Source: Bacillus safensis
Lineage (GTDB): Bacteria; Bacillota; Bacilli; Bacillales; Bacillaceae
DNA length: 64,000 bases
NCBI GenBank assembly: GCA_030159235.1
Contig: BSBG01000002.1
Span: 1-64,000, forward strand
Direction: 5' to 3'
The notes under the pieces: generated by a model
Database searches by the model: none
Seen by the model: the letters and a program-made list of their open reading frames with translations, nothing else
What the model was told of the DNA's origin: nothing
Shown: piece after piece, positions 43,268-52,877 of the stretch
Position numbering within the stretch: position 1 is the stretch's first letter
Layout of the letters: each line of letters starts with the position of its first letter
Position numbers and translations under genes: made by a program

Positions 43268-43402
43268 ATGCCCAACTGGCTGAAAAATCAGATGCAGAAG
43301 GCATTTTATGAGAAAAATCATTACCAAATCAAATTGCTGAATCAATGCTGGTACTTCTATAGAAAAAAACATTCAGTCACATCAAGGCACACCCCATCCT
43401 AA
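43268..43402 (+). CDS. cmpA: Cortex morphogenetic protein CmpA
   Basis: The 44-residue product starts MPNWLKNQMQKAFYEKNHYQ and continues IKLLNQCWYFYRKKH, nearly identical to B. subtilis CmpA, a 37-residue sporulation protein that with ClpXP acts in quality control of the spore coat protein SpoIVA. Here the C-terminus has extra residues (SVTSRHTPS) because the stop lies further on, inside the terminator hairpin. GGAGGAATG precedes the start. Expression in the mother cell under sigma-E is expected from B. subtilis. Confidence 0.85.
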   Translation: MPNWLKNQMQKAFYEKNHYQIKLLNQCWYFYRKKHSVTSRHTPS

Positions 43403-43421
43403 GGTGCGCCTCGTTTTTTGT
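43384..43421. terminator. Terminator overlapping the end of cmpA
   Basis: AGGCACACC and GGTGCGCCT pair across the cmpA stop codon and are followed by GTTTTTTG; the opposite side lies at the end of tex. Confidence 0.7.
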
Positions 43422-45581
43422 TTACTCTGGTTTCAGCATGGAGAGGGCAACGCGGCCTTTTGTCTGGTCAACGGAATCCACCCATACAGTCACAATGTCA
43501 CCGACTGATACAACGTCAAGCGGATGCTTCACAAAACGATTGCTTAGCTTTGAAATATGGACAAGACCATCCTGCTTTACGCCAATATCAACGAATGCGC
43601 CAAAGTCTACGACGTTTCTCACCGTTCCTTGTAGCTCCATTCCTTGCTTCAAATCCTCCAATTTCAACACATCTGTTTTCAGAAGCGGCTTTGGTACTTC
43701 ATCACGCGGATCACGCTCAGGTCGTGTAAGCTGATCAATAATATCCTGAAGTGTGATTGAACCAATCTCAAGCTGCTCTGCTGCCTCATCCAGTTTGACC
43801 TCAGCAATTTTCTCTTTCAACTGCTCTGTACCAAGATCGTCTGGTGTCATTTTGATCATGCGTAAGAACTGTTTTGTTTCTTTATAGCTCTCTGGGTGAA
43901 TGCCTGTTCGGTCAAGAGGGTCTTGTCCTTCTGCAATGCGCAGGAAGCCGATACACTGCTCATATGTTTTAGCACCGAGCCTTGGGATATCCTTTAGCTC
44001 TTTTCTACTTGTGAATCTCCCAATCTCTTCGCGTCGTTTGACGATATTCCCTGCGACGGCTTTTGAAAGGCCTGACACATATTGCAGCAGCGCCTGTGAG
44101 GCGGTATTGACGTTTACACCGACTTGGTTGACGACTGTTTCTACCACGAAGGTTAACGAGCTGTTTAATTGCTTTTGACTCACGTCATGCTGATATTGGC
44201 CCACCCCAACAGACTTCGGATCAATTTTCACGAGCTCTGCTAAAGGATCTTGTAATCTTCTAGCGATTGAAATGGCGCTTCGTTCTTCGACTTGCAGGTC
44301 TGGAAACTCTTCTCTCGCCAGCGCAGAAGCGGAGTATACACTTGCTCCTGCTTCATTCACGATCAAATAGGACACCGGCTGATCCAGCTCTTGAATCAAG
44401 TCTGCAATGAATTGTTCTGTCTCTCTTGAGGCTGTTCCGTTTCCAATCGCAATGACTTCAATGTTTGATGATTGAATGATCTCTTTGACCTTTTGTTTCG
44501 CTTCTGCTTTTTTCTGCACAGGCGGATGCGGGTATATGACGCCAATATGATGGACTTTGCCCGTATCATCTACGACGGCTAATTTACAGCCTGTACGAAA
44601 TGCAGGATCGACTCCAAGTACACGCTTCCCTTTCATCGGCGGCTGAAGGAGCAGTTTTCTTAAGTTTTCAGCAAAAATATGAATCGCTTGTTCCTCTGCT
44701 TTTTCTGTCAGCTCTTTTCGTATTTCTCGTTCGATGGAAGGCTGGATGAGGCGTTTATATGCATCGTCGATTGCCGCTTCAATAAACGGTCTCGCCGTCG
44801 TCTGCTTGCCTTTTATGACTTGTTTGTCGAGATAGAAGCGAATATTTTCAGCAGGTGGTTCGATGGCTGCCTTTAAAATGCCTTCTTTCTCTCCACGGTT
44901 GACCGCTAGTACACGGTGAGGCACAATCTTTTTAATTGGCTCTTGATAGTCATAATACATTTCATAGACATTTTTCTCATCGCTTTCGACGTCTTTTCCT
45001 GATGTGACCAGACTACCCTTTTGGTAAGTTTCGCTGCGAATCCATTTCCGCATATCAGGATCATCTGCGAGCTGTTCAGCAATGATGTGCTGCGCACCCT
45101 CAAGTGCCTCTTCTACATTTGCCACTTCTTTTTCTTCGTTCATAAAAGCAGCTGCCTTCTTCTCGATTTCATCATTTGGCAGCGTGAGTAAATATTCCGC
45201 CAGCGGCTCCAGCCCTTTTGCTTTGGCTACATTCGCTTTTGTTTTACGCTTTTGTTTGAATGGACGGTATAAATCTTCGACTTCTTGCAGTTTATGAGCT
45301 TGTTCTATTTTCTGTTTTAATTCATCGGTTAGTTTGTCTTGTTCAGCAATTAAGCGAATGACTTCTTCTTTTCGATTCATGACATTTTGGATATATGTAT
45401 AGCGCTCTGAAATGGTTTGAATTTGCACCTCGTCCAGTGAGCCTGTCTGCTCTTTCCGGTAACGAGCAATAAATGGGACGGTGTTGCCATCCTCTAATAG
45501 CTTGATGACACTTTCAATTTGTTTCGTTGAAAGCTTTAATTCTGTCGCAATTTGTTTCAATAAAAAATCAGATGTCTTCAT
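43422..45581 (-). CDS. tex: Tex-family RNA-binding protein (YdcI)
   Basis: This 719-residue protein has the complete Tex layout: N-terminal helical Tex domain, YqgF-like nuclease fold near 325-450 (VLGVDPAFRTGCKLAVVDDT), helix-hairpin-helix pair near 490-560 (VGVNVNTASQALLQYVSGLS) and a C-terminal S1 domain near 648-717 (GMELQGTVRNVVDFGAFVDI). Tex proteins bind structured nucleic acid and influence transcription. The start at ATG 45581 follows GAGAGGATG. It is a single-gene unit between cmpA and rsbX. Confidence 0.9.
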   Translation of the reverse strand: MKTSDFLLKQIATELKLSTKQIESVIKLLEDGNTVPFIARYRKEQTGSLDEVQIQTISERYTYIQNVMNRKEEVIRLIAEQDKLTDELKQKIEQAHKLQEVEDLYRPFKQKRKTKANVAKAKGLEPLAEYLLTLPNDEIEKKAAAFMNEEKEVANVEEALEGAQHIIAEQLADDPDMRKWIRSETYQKGSLVTSGKDVESDEKNVYEMYYDYQEPIKKIVPHRVLAVNRGEKEGILKAAIEPPAENIRFYLDKQVIKGKQTTARPFIEAAIDDAYKRLIQPSIEREIRKELTEKAEEQAIHIFAENLRKLLLQPPMKGKRVLGVDPAFRTGCKLAVVDDTGKVHHIGVIYPHPPVQKKAEAKQKVKEIIQSSNIEVIAIGNGTASRETEQFIADLIQELDQPVSYLIVNEAGASVYSASALAREEFPDLQVEERSAISIARRLQDPLAELVKIDPKSVGVGQYQHDVSQKQLNSSLTFVVETVVNQVGVNVNTASQALLQYVSGLSKAVAGNIVKRREEIGRFTSRKELKDIPRLGAKTYEQCIGFLRIAEGQDPLDRTGIHPESYKETKQFLRMIKMTPDDLGTEQLKEKIAEVKLDEAAEQLEIGSITLQDIIDQLTRPERDPRDEVPKPLLKTDVLKLEDLKQGMELQGTVRNVVDFGAFVDIGVKQDGLVHISKLSNRFVKHPLDVVSVGDIVTVWVDSVDQTKGRVALSMLKPE

Positions 45582-45640
45582 ACTTTGCATCCTCTCACTG
45601 TGTCTTCTCTTTTAGTGTATCAAAAAAACCGACAAAACAG

Positions 45641-45672
45641 AAAAAAGGTCAGCTATTTTACATGAGCTGACC
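45641..45672 (-). terminator. Terminator of the rsb-sigB operon
   Basis: GGTCAGCT and AGCTGACC pair on the minus strand at the rsbX stop and are followed by six T. Confidence 0.8.
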
Positions 45673-46257
45673 AAGTACATAGGTGAGATCGTCTTTTTTG
45701 TCTTGTGTGTATGTTTCAAGCTGTTTGGCGATGTCTTCAACTGAATGTCCATGCTTTAAACACATTCTCATGTTTGGCACATTCAGTCCGTCTGAATACA
45801 TAATGAATGTCGATCCTTTTTCGTAGGAATAAGTGTATGTTTTATATTTTCTAGGTTTCCCTGATAAGTAACCGGAAGTGGGAAGTGGATAAATATAGTC
45901 GCCAGAAGGTGCATTCAAGATAAATCGAATATTACCAACCGAACAATAGGTAAATTGCTGCTGGGAAAAATTCACCTTTAAGATCGCAGCGGTAGCTCCG
46001 CGTTTATTTTTCATAGCCTGATTGCATCTGTCGATGAGGGTCGTCACATCCTCATGTCCATATTCTTCGACAATTTCGCTGACTAAAGAAGATGATTCAT
46101 TGGCGAACTGGCCGCTGCCTAATCCGTCTGCTACAGCACAAATTAGTTCTTCATCATCTGCTTTAATAAAAAAACTGTCCCCGCAGCATGATTTCCCTTC
46201 TTTATTCGATTGATAGATAATGGCGTTCACATGCTCATACTGTTCAATCTGCTTCAT
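45658..46257 (-). CDS. rsbX: Serine phosphatase RsbX
   Basis: The 199-residue PP2C-type phosphatase resets the stressosome by dephosphorylating RsbS and RsbR. The metal-binding aspartates are visible in AVADGLGSGQ near 38 and MYSDGLNVP near 155 and TYVLG at the end. It is the last gene of the operon and its start touches the sigB stop codon, as in B. subtilis. Confidence 0.9.
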   Translation of the reverse strand: MKQIEQYEHVNAIIYQSNKEGKSCCGDSFFIKADDEELICAVADGLGSGQFANESSSLVSEIVEEYGHEDVTTLIDRCNQAMKNKRGATAAILKVNFSQQQFTYCSVGNIRFILNAPSGDYIYPLPTSGYLSGKPRKYKTYTYSYEKGSTFIMYSDGLNVPNMRMCLKHGHSVEDIAKQLETYTQDKKDDLTYVLGQLM

Positions 46258-47045
46258 TACCCTAACTCCATAGACGCATCTTCTGATAATGCATCTCGCA
46301 GCTTTTTCACTGCCTTCCGCTGCAGTCTCGATACATGCATTTGAGATATGCCCAGTAAATCGCCGGTTTCTTTCTGACTCTTATTTTGCAAATAAGTCAG
46401 GTTGATAATCTCTTTTTCTCTATCCGTCAGCACATGGAGCACACTCTCAAGCATCATTTTTTGGTTCACACGTTCGTAGCCCTCTTCCTGTGAGCCGACA
46501 ACGTCTAAAATCGTGACAGTACTTCCTTCAGAATCAGCCTCTACGCCTTGGTCAACAGACAGTGCTTGATAGCTTTTGCCCATCTCCATTGTTTCCAGTA
46601 CTTCTTCTTCTGTTACATCTAGGTATTCTGCAATTTCTTGGACCTTAGGTGACTTCTGTGTCTCCGTTGTCAGATGATCGACTGCCATCTTAATTCTTGG
46701 TCCAAGTTCTTTGATCCGCCGTGGTACATGGACACTCCATGTCTTATCTCGTAAAAAACGTTTGATTTCCCCGATGATGGTTGGAATGGCAAAGGCTTCA
46801 AATGATTTACCGACGAGTGGGTCGTATCGTTTAATGGCACCAAGTAAGCCAATCATTCCAACCTGTCTGAGGTCTTCATGAAAGCTTTTTCCTTTAGAAT
46901 ATTTTTTCGCCAGCATATCAACCAAGTTTGTATAGCATTCGACAAGCGTGAGCTGTGCCTGCTCGTCTTGATTGGATTGATAGCTTTGGATGAGGCGATC
47001 TACTTCATCTTTAGTTAGTTTCATAGTTTTGGATGGTTGTGTCAT
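46257..47045 (-). CDS. sigB: General stress sigma factor SigB
   Basis: The 262-residue sigma factor has region 2 (DLRQVGMIGLLGAIKRYDP, residues about 60-80), region 3 and region 4 with the helix-turn-helix QKETGDLLGISQMHVSRLQR near 220-240. It is close to identical to B. subtilis SigB and directs the general stress regulon. ATG 47045 matches the known MTQPSK start and lies inside rsbW, whose stop is 32 bases further on, so synthesis is coupled to that of its anti-sigma factor. Confidence 0.95.
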   Translation of the reverse strand: MTQPSKTMKLTKDEVDRLIQSYQSNQDEQAQLTLVECYTNLVDMLAKKYSKGKSFHEDLRQVGMIGLLGAIKRYDPLVGKSFEAFAIPTIIGEIKRFLRDKTWSVHVPRRIKELGPRIKMAVDHLTTETQKSPKVQEIAEYLDVTEEEVLETMEMGKSYQALSVDQGVEADSEGSTVTILDVVGSQEEGYERVNQKMMLESVLHVLTDREKEIINLTYLQNKSQKETGDLLGISQMHVSRLQRKAVKKLRDALSEDASMELG

Positions 47046-47499
47046 GGTCAACTCGCTCCCTGTTTAAAAACTTTGTCATCGCCACGGTAACTCCGGAGTT
47101 TGCTTGCACCTCGACTTCATCCATCAATGTTTGCATTAAGTATAAACCAAGACCTCCTTCTGCCAATTGATCGACCGTATGAGCAGACGTGTACGGTCCT
47201 AGGTCTTCCTGCTTTTGCTTAAAGTCAAAGCTGCCGCCCTTGTCAGCGACAATGATTTCTAGACGATCCTCGTAGACAAGAAAGCGAACCGCTACCTCTC
47301 CATCCTCACCGTCTTCACCTTTATAGGCATGCTGAACTGCATTTGTGCAGGCCTCACTGACGGCAATTTTCAAATCCTCAATCTCTTCGTAGGCATAGCC
47401 CATTCGGCTCGCTACGCCTGAAAGAGTCAGACGAATGATGCCTACATATTCTGGTTTCGCCGGTATTTTCATCTCGATTAGATCTACTGATTCGTTCAT
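47011..47499 (-). CDS. rsbW: Anti-sigma-B factor and RsbV kinase RsbW
   Basis: The 162-residue GHKL-type serine kinase shows the ATP-binding Asn in [16 protein letters not shown] near 50-65, the DKGGSFDF box near 105 and the GGLGLYLM lid region near 133. It binds SigB in unstressed cells or phosphorylates RsbV. Its start overlaps the rsbV stop (ATGA) and its end overlaps sigB. Confidence 0.95.
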   Translation of the reverse strand: MNESVDLIEMKIPAKPEYVGIIRLTLSGVASRMGYAYEEIEDLKIAVSEACTNAVQHAYKGEDGEDGEVAVRFLVYEDRLEIIVADKGGSFDFKQKQEDLGPYTSAHTVDQLAEGGLGLYLMQTLMDEVEVQANSGVTVAMTKFLNRERVDHDTTIQNYETN

Positions 47500-47825
47500 T
47501 GTACCCCACCCTCTGACTTTGCAGAAATGTCAATGATGTCCTTTAATCCAGTAATTTCAAACAACCTTACAAGACGTTCTGACAAATTCTCAAGCTTTAA
47601 TGTTCCACCTGCTTTTTGAGCCGCTTTAAACAGCCCAACGAATACACCTAAACCTGTACTATCCATGTACGTAACATCCATCAGACAGATGTCAAGATGC
47701 TCTCCCGCCTCTGCTTTGGGCATAAGCGTTTCTCGCAGCTGAGGAGCGGAGTACACATCGATTTCTCCGCTGACACTGATTTTCGTTTTATGATCTATTT
47801 GATGCTCTTTTACAGACATATTCAT
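47496..47825 (-). CDS. rsbV: Anti-anti-sigma factor RsbV
   Basis: The 109-residue STAS protein has the phosphorylated serine in [12 protein letters not shown] near residue 57. Unphosphorylated RsbV binds RsbW and frees SigB. It is the first gene after the internal sigma-B promoter; ATG 47825 or 47819 may be used. Confidence 0.95.
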   Translation of the reverse strand: MNMSVKEHQIDHKTKISVSGEIDVYSAPQLRETLMPKAEAGEHLDICLMDVTYMDSTGLGVFVGLFKAAQKAGGTLKLENLSERLVRLFEITGLKDIIDISAKSEGGVQ

Positions 47826-47865
47826 TATGCATTCACCTCGAAATTCTTGTTTCCTAAAGTTTTAA

Positions 47866-47890
47866 ATACCCGCATATTCACTTTCTAAAC
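47866..47890 (-). promoter_or_regulatory. Sigma-B promoter for rsbV-rsbW-sigB-rsbX
   Basis: On the minus strand GTTTAG (47890-47885) and GGGTAT (47871-47866) are 13 bases apart and close to the sigma-B consensus GTTTAA-GGGTAT. It overlaps the end of rsbU and explains autocatalytic induction of the downstream half of the operon. Confidence 0.85.
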
Positions 47891-48892
47891 CTTTCTTTTG
47901 AGGACAAGTAAAGTAAAGTCATCGTGCAGCTGAAAATCCTGCAGCTTGAGTAAGCTGGCGTAGATGGCATCGACCATTTTCTGAGCTGAATAGGATAGGT
48001 GCTCTGATATGAGCGCTTTGATATCCTCTCGCTCTAAGAAACCGTCCTCTGACTTAGATTCTGTGACACCATCAGAGAATAAGATCACCATATCCCCTAC
48101 GTCCAAGTGCTTTTCGTACTGTCTGTAGTCAAAGTCTGGTGCGATCCCAAGGACAAGCCCTTTCGCGTCTAAGTCGTAAAATGTATTCTCTTTTTTGCAA
48201 TAGAAAAAGCCCGGCTCATGACCAGCCGATGCATATTTGAATTCATGCGTTTCTTTATTATAGCTGCCATAGAACATCGTAATAAACATGCTTGGATCTA
48301 CGTTTTGCTCGACCACTCGATTCAGTGTTTTCAGCACCTTTGTGGGGCCGCTCCCTGACTCAGGCAAGGAGTCCATCGCATATTTAATCATCGACATACA
48401 GAGCGCAGCTGGGATTCCCTTTCCAATGACATCTGCGATCGCGATATTGATCGTATCGTGATCAGTGACAAAATGGTAATAATCTCCACTCATCTGTTTT
48501 GCCGGCACACTAATTGCACCAATATCAAAGGTATCACCTTCTGGAATTTTCGTTTCCAGAAGGGTTTGCTGAACATTTGCAGCAATTTCGATTTCGGATT
48601 TAATTTCTTGCTGAATGCCTCTGAGTGTTAAATGTTCCTGGTAGGCAAGTCCATACCCAATCATGACTTCAATTAAGAAGTCTAGTGAATGAAAAACATC
48701 TTCCGGCAAATCAGGGTAAAGCTCCTGAATCACTTTTCGGTGAACACTCACTATTTCTTCAGGAGGTATTTGATGCTCAATGGTTTTACGGCTAAATTTT
48801 TGAGCTTGATAAAGCGATGTTTCAGTTAAATCACTGATATAACGACTGAGCAGCTGATGGTACCGCTGCTCCATTACCTCCTTAAAATCCAT
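47885..48892 (-). CDS. rsbU: RsbV-P phosphatase RsbU
   Basis: The 335-residue protein has an N-terminal helical dimer domain (1-112) that binds RsbT and a C-terminal PP2C/SpoIIE-type phosphatase (SGDYYHFV near 137 and VILFSDGVTESK near 275 hold metal aspartates). It dephosphorylates RsbV in environmental stress. Confidence 0.95.
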   Translation of the reverse strand: MDFKEVMEQRYHQLLSRYISDLTETSLYQAQKFSRKTIEHQIPPEEIVSVHRKVIQELYPDLPEDVFHSLDFLIEVMIGYGLAYQEHLTLRGIQQEIKSEIEIAANVQQTLLETKIPEGDTFDIGAISVPAKQMSGDYYHFVTDHDTINIAIADVIGKGIPAALCMSMIKYAMDSLPESGSGPTKVLKTLNRVVEQNVDPSMFITMFYGSYNKETHEFKYASAGHEPGFFYCKKENTFYDLDAKGLVLGIAPDFDYRQYEKHLDVGDMVILFSDGVTESKSEDGFLEREDIKALISEHLSYSAQKMVDAIYASLLKLQDFQLHDDFTLLVLKRKV

Positions 48893-48902
48893 GGTTTCCC
48901 TC

Positions 48903-49304
48903 CTAGCGAAGCCACTTAACAGCTTGTATCTCCGTTCCTTGTTCTGGTGCAGAATCTAATTTAAATTCATCCATCAGCCTTCTGACGCCCGGAAGACCTG
49001 CTCCGAGTCCGCCTGAGGTTGAAAATCCGTCTTCCATTACTTTACGTATATCCGTGATACCCGGCCCCTCATCGGCTGCGATGACTTTGAGTCCGCGCTT
49101 TCCGCGCTCCATCACTTCTTCTATACAAATTTGACCTTTACCAGCATATAAATAGATGTTTCGTGCTAATTCAGAAATGGCCGTCGTTATTCTTGCTTGG
49201 TCAACTGTTCCAAAGCCAAGTTCTTTTGCAACATTGCGCCCCAATTGTCTTGCTGCAACTATATCCCATTCCGTCAATATTTTTACACAGGATTGGTCTT
49301 TCAT
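48903..49304 (-). CDS. rsbT: Switch kinase RsbT
   Basis: The 133-residue GHKL kinase has the Asn box TAISELARNIYLYAGKG near 43-58 and DEGPGI near 78. It sits in the stressosome with RsbR and RsbS, phosphorylates them under stress, and then activates RsbU. rsbS precedes it by two bases. Confidence 0.95.
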   Translation of the reverse strand: MKDQSCVKILTEWDIVAARQLGRNVAKELGFGTVDQARITTAISELARNIYLYAGKGQICIEEVMERGKRGLKVIAADEGPGITDIRKVMEDGFSTSGGLGAGLPGVRRLMDEFKLDSAPEQGTEIQAVKWLR

Positions 49305-49306
49305 AT

Positions 49307-49675
49307 CTATTCCCCCAATTCCCGCTTCAGTGTCTCAAGCCCTTGTTCAAGATCTAATGCTGTCTGAATTTCTTCAAGCGATATACCAAGTTCAATGAGC
49401 GTCACAGCGACTGCCGGCTGTATTCCTGTTAGTACAACTTTTGCTCCCATGAGCTTGGACATCGTGATGACATCGCCTAATACCTTAGCAATAAAGGAAT
49501 CGATCATATCGACGGATGTTAGGTCAATGACAACACCGTTTGCTCCTGTTTCATGAATTTTATTCAGCAAATCTTCTTGAAAGTGGAGAGCTGTTTGATC
49601 ATCAAGCTCCCACTGTATTGAAATCAGAAGACAGTTATATAGTTTTAAGATTGGAATCTTCGGGTGATTTCTCAC
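49307..49675 (-). CDS. rsbS: Stressosome scaffold RsbS
   Basis: The 122-residue STAS protein contains the phosphorylated serine in [14 protein letters not shown] near 60. The start is the GTG at 49675, just after the rsbRA stop, served by GGAGGGATAA that overlaps that stop; this gives the family start [10 protein letters not shown] instead of the longer frame. Confidence 0.9.
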   Translation of the reverse strand: MRNHPKIPILKLYNCLLISIQWELDDQTALHFQEDLLNKIHETGANGVVIDLTSVDMIDSFIAKVLGDVITMSKLMGAKVVLTGIQPAVAVTLIELGISLEEIQTALDLEQGLETLKRELGE

Positions 49676-49679
49676 TGGG

Positions 49680-50510
49680 TTATCCCTCCAATGAAACAAT
49701 TTTTCGATTTGTCATTTCCAAAGCAGTTTGAATTCCTTTTTGAAGGGTATTCTTTGTTGTAACCTGAGATAAATCAATTCCAAGGTTCACAATGGTTTGG
49801 GCTATTTCTGGGCGAATACCTACAAGCAAGCACTTCGCACCTACTAATCTCACAGCCTCTGATGCTTGAATGATATGATGCGCCACCATTGTGTCAACGA
49901 CAGGTACACCCGTGATATCAATCAAGACGACCTGTGAGCGATGTTTTACGACACCATTGAGCAGGTTCTCCATAATTTTTTTCGCACGATCTGTATCAAT
50001 CGTTCCAACAAGCGGCATGACGGTGATGTGCTCAAATACTGGGATCAGCGGGGCAGAAAGTTCCTGCAGCGCGATTTTTTGAAGGTTGACTGTTTTCTCC
50101 CATGAGATGGAATACTGGTTTAAAATTTCGTTATGAATAGGTGTGATGAATCGATCGATTTGCCAGATGAGGTCATGACTTTCTTCTGTTGTATCTTTGT
50201 CGTCATTCATTTTTTGATATAAATGTGTACGGATTTCTGTTAGGCCATTTGCCAGTAACTTAAGTGATATACCCATTTGAACGATTTTTAAAGCAAAAGT
50301 TTGCACTTTTTCTTCAAAATCTTCAGCATATCCTTCTGAAAGAGATGTAATTATTAAATGAACATATTCCGAACAGATGGTTTCATACATTTTGTCGTTC
50401 AGCATCATGTCCGTTTCTTTTTCTCCGAGTCGTTTAAAAATGTCCGTCCACTCTTTTTGTAATTCTTCTCGATGCTCCCTTGCGAAAGCTAACACGATAT
50501 GATTCGACAT
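49680..50510 (-). CDS. rsbRA: Stressosome sensor RsbRA
   Basis: The 276-residue protein has an N-terminal non-haem globin domain (1-130) and a C-terminal STAS domain with the two phosphorylatable threonines (PLVGTID near 172 and [11 protein letters not shown] near 206). It caps the stressosome and is thought to receive stress signals. It is the first gene of the sigma-A-transcribed operon. Confidence 0.95.
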   Translation of the reverse strand: MSNHIVLAFAREHREELQKEWTDIFKRLGEKETDMMLNDKMYETICSEYVHLIITSLSEGYAEDFEEKVQTFALKIVQMGISLKLLANGLTEIRTHLYQKMNDDKDTTEESHDLIWQIDRFITPIHNEILNQYSISWEKTVNLQKIALQELSAPLIPVFEHITVMPLVGTIDTDRAKKIMENLLNGVVKHRSQVVLIDITGVPVVDTMVAHHIIQASEAVRLVGAKCLLVGIRPEIAQTIVNLGIDLSQVTTKNTLQKGIQTALEMTNRKIVSLEG

Positions 50511-50557
50511 GTTTTACCCCCTGCTTACATATAAAGCACTTCTTTTAGTCTTTCTTC

Positions 50558-50586
50558 ATTATAACGTTAAAAAAAATTGAACACAA
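50558..50586 (-). promoter_or_regulatory. Sigma-A promoter of the rsb operon
   Basis: On the minus strand TTGTGT (50586-50581) and TATAAT (50563-50558) are 17 bases apart, about 48 bases before rsbRA. It directly adjoins the ndoA terminator. Confidence 0.65.
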
Positions 50587-50613
50587 AAAAAAGTTGCTCC
50601 CAAGAGAGCAACC
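50584..50613 (-). terminator. Terminator of ndoAI-ndoA
   Basis: GTTGCTC and GAGCAAC pair around TCTTGG on the minus strand and are followed by eight T, separating the toxin unit from the rsb promoter. Confidence 0.8.
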
Positions 50614-50626
50614 AAATCTCACCATA

Positions 50627-50977
50627 TTAAAAATCAATAAGAGCCAAACTAACTTGTAAGGCTTCATCAACCTTCTCCATCATCTCATCATCAAGATGTG
50701 TGATTTTATCTGTCAATCTTTGTTTATCGATTGTACGAATCTGCTCCAAGAGAATGACAGAATCTCGTTCAAAGCCGTAGCGCTTTGCATTAATTTCGAC
50801 GTGAGTCGGTAATTTCGCTTTTTGTATTTGGGCTGTTATGGCTGCAACGATAGCAGTAGGGCTGAAGCGATTTCCAATGTCATTTTGAATCACCAATACT
50901 GGGCGAACCCCGCCCTGCTCGGAGCCAACAACAGGAGATAAATCAGCAAAGTAAACATCACCGCGTTTAACAATCAA
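50627..50977 (-). CDS. ndoA: Endoribonuclease toxin NdoA (MazF family)
   Basis: The 116-residue protein is nearly identical to B. subtilis EndoA/MazF, which cleaves RNA at UACAU sites. The family start [20 protein letters not shown] and RPVLVIQND are present, with the catalytic arginine near 25 and threonine near 48. The antitoxin gene precedes it by four bases. Confidence 0.95.
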   Translation of the reverse strand: MIVKRGDVYFADLSPVVGSEQGGVRPVLVIQNDIGNRFSPTAIVAAITAQIQKAKLPTHVEINAKRYGFERDSVILLEQIRTIDKQRLTDKITHLDDEMMEKVDEALQVSLALIDF

Positions 50978-50981
50978 ATGT

Positions 50982-51263
50982 TTAACCCCCGCTGACTAAT
51001 CGCTCAACTGTATTCTCAGCCTCAAACTCTGCGTATTGTGCCTCTGAAGAGATATTCAGATTAATTTTTGCCATCTCCATGTAGCCGCGTCTCATCGATT
51101 CACGATTTTGTCGAATATTACGTTCACGAATATACGTTTTTGTCGCTCGGTAGATCAATTCATTTCTTGTTACCTTATCCTGCTCTGCTACTCGTTCGAT
51201 TTCAGACATCAAAGCCTCCGGTAGTCGAATCTTCATTTCGTTTGTTGCGCTGGATTCAGACAA
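50982..51263 (-). CDS. ndoAI: Antitoxin NdoAI (EndoAI, MazE-like)
   Basis: The 93-residue protein has an N-terminal ribbon-helix-helix domain ([17 protein letters not shown]) and the highly conserved toxin-binding tail [20 protein letters not shown] near 60-80. The start is TTG 51263 preceded by GGAGGTG, giving exactly the length known from B. subtilis. The N-terminal half differs more from B. subtilis than the tail, consistent with the tail being fixed by toxin binding. Confidence 0.9.
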   Translation of the reverse strand: MSESSATNEMKIRLPEALMSEIERVAEQDKVTRNELIYRATKTYIRERNIRQNRESMRRGYMEMAKINLNISSEAQYAEFEAENTVERLVSGG

Positions 51264-51511
51264 AAAACATACACCTCCACAAAACTTACGGATACCGTTT
51301 CGATCCATTCCAAGACTAATCATACCATTATTCAATGCACAAGCAAAGCTGTTTTTTCATGATTGCTTATTAGAACATGAAGCGGCTCGCCACCCGTAAA
51401 TCAAGATGATAATGGAGTTCCTCTTTCCCATTATACGCTTTTTTCCGAAAATCATACGGTATTTCCAAAATCTCTAAAAAAGGGAGAATGTTTACCCGTT
51501 CTTTGTAGAAT

Positions 51512-51543
51512 AAAAAAGAACGATGTCAGTTTGACCACCGTTC
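51512..51543 (-). terminator. Terminator of alr
   Basis: GAACGGTG pairs with CATCGTTC (one G-U) on the minus strand and is followed by six T. Confidence 0.7.
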
Positions 51544-51556
51544 CTGTGAAAGCTGT

Positions 51557-52738
51557 TTAGAAAAAGCTTGGCCCGCCTTGAAGCAACGGATTCCGTACAT
51601 TCACCTTTTTACCATCCTCTATATACACCCTTGGGACGCGGTGACCAATGGAGCAAGTGACTTCATAGTTAATGGTTTCAAGCCTTTTTGCAATTTCATC
51701 GACTGATACCATTTCTTCACCTTGTCCACCAATCAAAACGACTGGCTCTCCTACTGGAAGGTTCTCTTTCAATTCAATCATGAATTGATCCATACATACC
51801 CTTCCTGAAATCTTCCGGCGCTTTCCGCCCACAAGCACTTCCGTTCCCGCCAGCTTCCTGATCCATCCGTCTGCATAGCCGACTGGAACTGTACCAATCC
51901 ACGTATCTTGATTGGCTGTATACGTCGCCCCGTAGCTGACACTCTCACCCTTTTGAATGAGCTTTACATGGGCTAGTTTTGTATGAAGAGACATGGCTTC
52001 TTCCAGCTTGAAAGGCAGCTCATCTTTGATTTCCTCTGACGGTGACAGCCCGTACATACTGATGCCAAAACGAACCATATTAAACAACACTTCTTTAAAC
52101 CTTAAACCTGCTGCACTGTTGGCGCAATGAACGAGCAGTTTGTCCGTATGAAGCGGCTGAAGCAGTGTTTGAAAGGTGTCGACCTGCCGATCAAAGTAGT
52201 CTTCATCCTTTTCATCTGCTGTCGCAAAGTGAGTAAATACACCTTCCAGCTGTAAATAAGAATGTTCGCTGACAAGCTTCTTTACTTCGCTCACTTGCTC
52301 TAACGTTTTCACACCTAAGCGGTTCATTCCACTGTCTATTTTCAAATGAAAACGAATGGGTTGTCCCATTTGCCCTTTCATTATGTTGGCGACTTCTCTC
52401 AGCCACTCGATGGAGTAAGCGGTCATGATGACATTGTATCGAACAGCGGTTTTGACATACTCTGGCGGTACTGCGCCGAGTATAAGAATCGGTGCTTTGA
52501 TGCCTTGATTTCTTAAAGAAATGGCTTCGTCTAAAAAGGCGACGGCTAACAAATCTGCTCCTGCTTTAAGGGCAGCTCTTGCCACTTCTATATCTCCATG
52601 TCCATATGCATTGGCTTTCACAACGGCCATCAGTTGAACATTTTGACCGATATGATTTTTCATATGTGAAACATTATTTTTAATTGCTGTTACATTAATT
52701 TCTGCCCATGTGTCTCTATAAAAGGCATTTGTGTCCAT
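51557..52738 (-). CDS. alr: Alanine racemase Alr
   Basis: The 393-residue PLP enzyme makes D-alanine for peptidoglycan. The PLP lysine is in AVVKANAYGHG near residue 41 and the catalytic tyrosine in GESVSYGATY near 270. Length and context (between ydcC and ndoAI) match B. subtilis AlrA. AAGTGTGACTG precedes the ATG. Confidence 0.95.
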   Translation of the reverse strand: MDTNAFYRDTWAEINVTAIKNNVSHMKNHIGQNVQLMAVVKANAYGHGDIEVARAALKAGADLLAVAFLDEAISLRNQGIKAPILILGAVPPEYVKTAVRYNVIMTAYSIEWLREVANIMKGQMGQPIRFHLKIDSGMNRLGVKTLEQVSEVKKLVSEHSYLQLEGVFTHFATADEKDEDYFDRQVDTFQTLLQPLHTDKLLVHCANSAAGLRFKEVLFNMVRFGISMYGLSPSEEIKDELPFKLEEAMSLHTKLAHVKLIQKGESVSYGATYTANQDTWIGTVPVGYADGWIRKLAGTEVLVGGKRRKISGRVCMDQFMIELKENLPVGEPVVLIGGQGEEMVSVDEIAKRLETINYEVTCSIGHRVPRVYIEDGKKVNVRNPLLQGGPSFF

Positions 52739-52812
52739 CAGTCACACTTCCCTATTGAATGATTCAATCCCCTCATATGATACTAAAAATCAAGAATAAT
52801 GTGAAACAAATC

Positions 52813-52843
52813 AAAGAAAATCAGCCCTTGCACAGGGCTGATA
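52813..52843 (-). terminator. Terminator of ydcC
   Basis: ATCAGCCC and GGGCTGAT pair on the minus strand, followed by TTTTCTTT. Confidence 0.7.
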
Positions 52844-52877
52844 CTTCATCTTCAAGGCATTTGCCTGAGATCCTTAT

